Shown: positions 5,012-6,377 of the stretch, piece by piece
Numbering within the stretch: the stretch's first letter is position 1
How the letters are laid out: the number at the start of each line of letters is the position of its first letter
NCBI GenBank assembly: GCA_030612225.1
Contig: JAUWOH010000187.1
Coordinates: forward strand, 1-6,377
DNA from: Desulfobacteraceae bacterium
GTDB taxonomy: Bacteria; Desulfobacterota; Desulfobacteria; Desulfobacterales; JAUWMJ01
Direction of reading: 5' to 3'
DNA length: 6,377 nt
Program-made: the position numbers and the translations under genes
The notes under the pieces: generated by a model
Databases searched by the model: none
Seen by the model: the letters and a program-made list of their open reading frames with translations, nothing else
What the model was told of the DNA's origin: nothing

Positions 5012-6377
5012 TTACCTACTGTTTCTAAAGCCTGCATAAATCGGTTTAACCAGTTCTTTTTCCTGATCATAACAAACCAGACCGCAGTACAGGCAGCGGC
5101 AGGCTTCCAGCTTGGCTTTCTCACCTGAAATAGACCCCTTTACCTCCTCAGTGAAAGATTTTATGCGTACCTCTGCCGGGACTTCACTAATCTGGACTCT
5201 CGGTATATGGTCTGTAACTTTTACATCTTTAAGGATGCTTTCCACAATAATCTTGCTTTGCAGATTCTCCGGCACAGGAATGCTGCCCTGGGTTAGCAAA
5301 TAATGAATAGACCGGGCAGCGCGACGCCCTCCGCCAACAGCCATGACAACCCATGCGCGTCCTGTGTGAAGATCTCCTGCTGCAAAGACATTTTTTACAG
5401 ATGTCTGCAAAGTATCTCTGTCTGCTGCAAGATTATTTTCTTTAGTTATTTCAAATATAACCTTTTCCTCCCTGTCATGCAGACAAGAAAGGTCAGGCTT
5501 ACGATCTATAGCCGCAATAACCATGTCTGCATCGATGAGAGTCTCAGAGTTGGGTATTAATACAGCCTTGCCCTTTCCTGGTTTGCCTGTCTCCTCAGGT
5601 TCCATCCGGATATACTCCAAATGTGTAACACTGCCGCTTTCATCAGAAATCACCCTGGTATGTTCCGTTAAAAAAAGGAACTGGGCTCCCTCTTCCATAG
5701 CACGGTCCACGTCTTTTTTATTTGCCGACATATCTTTTTTGATGCAGGGGCATATGACTGTCACGGATTTTGCACCAAGACGAATTGAACTCCTGGAACA
5801 ATCCATGGCTGTATTGCTTTCCCCTATGACGACCACTCGCTGGTTTGCAAGGGTTTTGACCTTAATTCCAACGGAGGTTAAAAAATCCACACTACCTATT
5901 ACTCCATTTGCCTCTTCTCCGGAAATACCAAGGGGCGGCACCGTCCATGCACCGATTCCAAGGAAGATGGCTTCAAACCCTTCATCTTCCAAGCTTTTTA
6001 AGTCAAAATCCTTTCCAAGTTTTACACCCAGCTTAGTTTCTATACCCAGTTTCAAAATCCCCTCGAGTTCCCAGTCGAGAATGTCATTTGGCATTCGGTA
6101 TTCGGGAATTCCATATCTTAACATTCCCCCTAGTTGAGGCATGGCTTCAAATATTACAGGATGGTGCCCGAGCCTTCTTAAAAAATACGCACAGGACAAT
6201 CCAGCCGGTCCCCCGCCCACAACAGCAACTTTACGACCTGTGTCGGGCGCACAGGTGATGGGTAGGCGAGTCCCGGAATTCATTTCCCATTCCCCCAGGT
6301 AACGTTGCAAACGATTAATGGCTACGCCATGATCCGCAATATTTCTGCGACATATATTTTCACAAAGATGGAGGCAG
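5012..6377 (-). CDS. GltD-like FAD/NAD(P) iron-sulfur oxidoreductase, 5' end missing
   Basis: The last 454 residues are present and the frame stays open to the window edge. The TTG near 6310 is internal, not the start: upstream codons read CLHLCENICRR, the cysteine motif of the 4Fe-4S domain that precedes the flavin domain in GltD-type proteins. Visible-fragment positions: the FAD Rossmann motif VAVVGGGPAGLSCAYFLRRL has GGGPAG at 54-59, followed by GGMLRYGIPEYRMP. The NAD(P) Rossmann motif is at 185-190 (GESNTA, where GGGNTA is usual). The second flavin motif is FAAGDLHTGRAW, with GD at 334-335. A C-terminal cysteine cluster, CRCLYCGLVC, lies at 426-435 and may hold another Fe-S cluster. Such proteins pass electrons between NAD(P)H, FAD and Fe-S partners, as in glutamate synthase small subunit, NfnB or DsrL. 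Which one this is cannot be told without its upstream partner. It is convergent with the PstS-like gene. Confidence 0.85.
   Translation of the reverse strand, partial: CLHLCENICRRNIADHGVAINRLQRYLGEWEMNSGTRLPITCAPDTGRKVAVVGGGPAGLSCAYFLRRLGHHPVIFEAMPQLGGMLRYGIPEYRMPNDILDWELEGILKLGIETKLGVKLGKDFDLKSLEDEGFEAIFLGIGAWTVPPLGISGEEANGVIGSVDFLTSVGIKVKTLANQRVVVIGESNTAMDCSRSSIRLGAKSVTVICPCIKKDMSANKKDVDRAMEEGAQFLFLTEHTRVISDESGSVTHLEYIRMEPEETGKPGKGKAVLIPNSETLIDADMVIAAIDRKPDLSCLHDREEKVIFEITKENNLAADRDTLQTSVKNVFAAGDLHTGRAWVVMAVGGGRRAARSIHYLLTQGSIPVPENLQSKIIVESILKDVKVTDHIPRVQISEVPAEVRIKSFTEEVKGSISGEKAKLEACRCLYCGLVCYDQEKELVKPIYAGFRNSR

Noticed and set aside
4733..5124. Minus-strand ORFs across the PstS-like 3' end and convergent spacer
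   Set aside because: They run through hairpins and simple repeats and overlap well-supported genes; no ribosome binding site or family match.
5112..6137. Plus-strand ORFs across the oxidoreductase gene (5112-5303, 5303-5560, 5523-6137)
   Set aside because: They are antisense shadows of a strongly conserved flavoprotein, with Ser/Pro-rich composition and no domain signature.

Overview
The window is AT-rich bacterial DNA. It most resembles a Desulfobacterota (sulfate-reducer type, 'deltaproteobacterial') chromosome. This is an inference from three things: a large DUF4388-TM-DUF1566 mosaic protein, a GltD-like iron-sulfur flavoprotein, and intergenic spaces filled with degenerate palindromes and short repeats. 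No tRNA, rRNA, CRISPR array, transposase or phage gene is visible.

Layout. Positions 1-119 hold the first 39 codons of a leftward gene for a metallo-beta-lactamase/beta-CASP type nuclease. It has a good sigma70 promoter (TTGACA, 17 bp, TATGTT). A 418-bp divergent spacer follows. It contains a rightward extended -10 box, an imperfect direct repeat, and a terminator-like hairpin with a T-run just before the ribosome binding site of the next gene. Positions 538-2985 encode an 815-residue membrane protein: a cytoplasmic DUF4388 (PATAN) domain, one membrane helix, six Pro-anchored repeats of about 52 residues, a coiled coil and a C-terminal DUF1566/Lcl domain.

Positions 2986-3988 are about 1 kb without a large gene. 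They contain a three-tier hairpin capped by a GCAA tetraloop, a smaller hairpin, and a 57-codon leftward ORF with a CxxC-x22-CxxC zinc-ribbon pattern (3381-3554). Next come a probable frameshifted gene remnant directly upstream of that ORF (3555-3738) and a 172-bp MITE-like palindromic element (3768-3939). Positions 3989-4798 encode a secreted PstS-like solute-binding protein in which both phosphate-binding loops look lost and which carries seven cysteines. A convergent 213-bp spacer with a 10-bp perfect hairpin separates it from a leftward GltD-like FAD/NAD(P)/Fe-S oxidoreductase (5012 to beyond the window end).

How the genes relate. The genes do not form one operon; each main gene appears to be its own transcription unit. 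The 815-residue protein and the PstS-like protein point into the periplasm, while the nuclease, the zinc-ribbon protein and the flavoprotein are cytoplasmic. No complete new multi-gene system can be defended here. The most notable items are the 815-residue mosaic protein with its hairpin-bearing leader, the cysteine-rich PstS paralog, and the short zinc-ribbon ORF beside a decayed gene.
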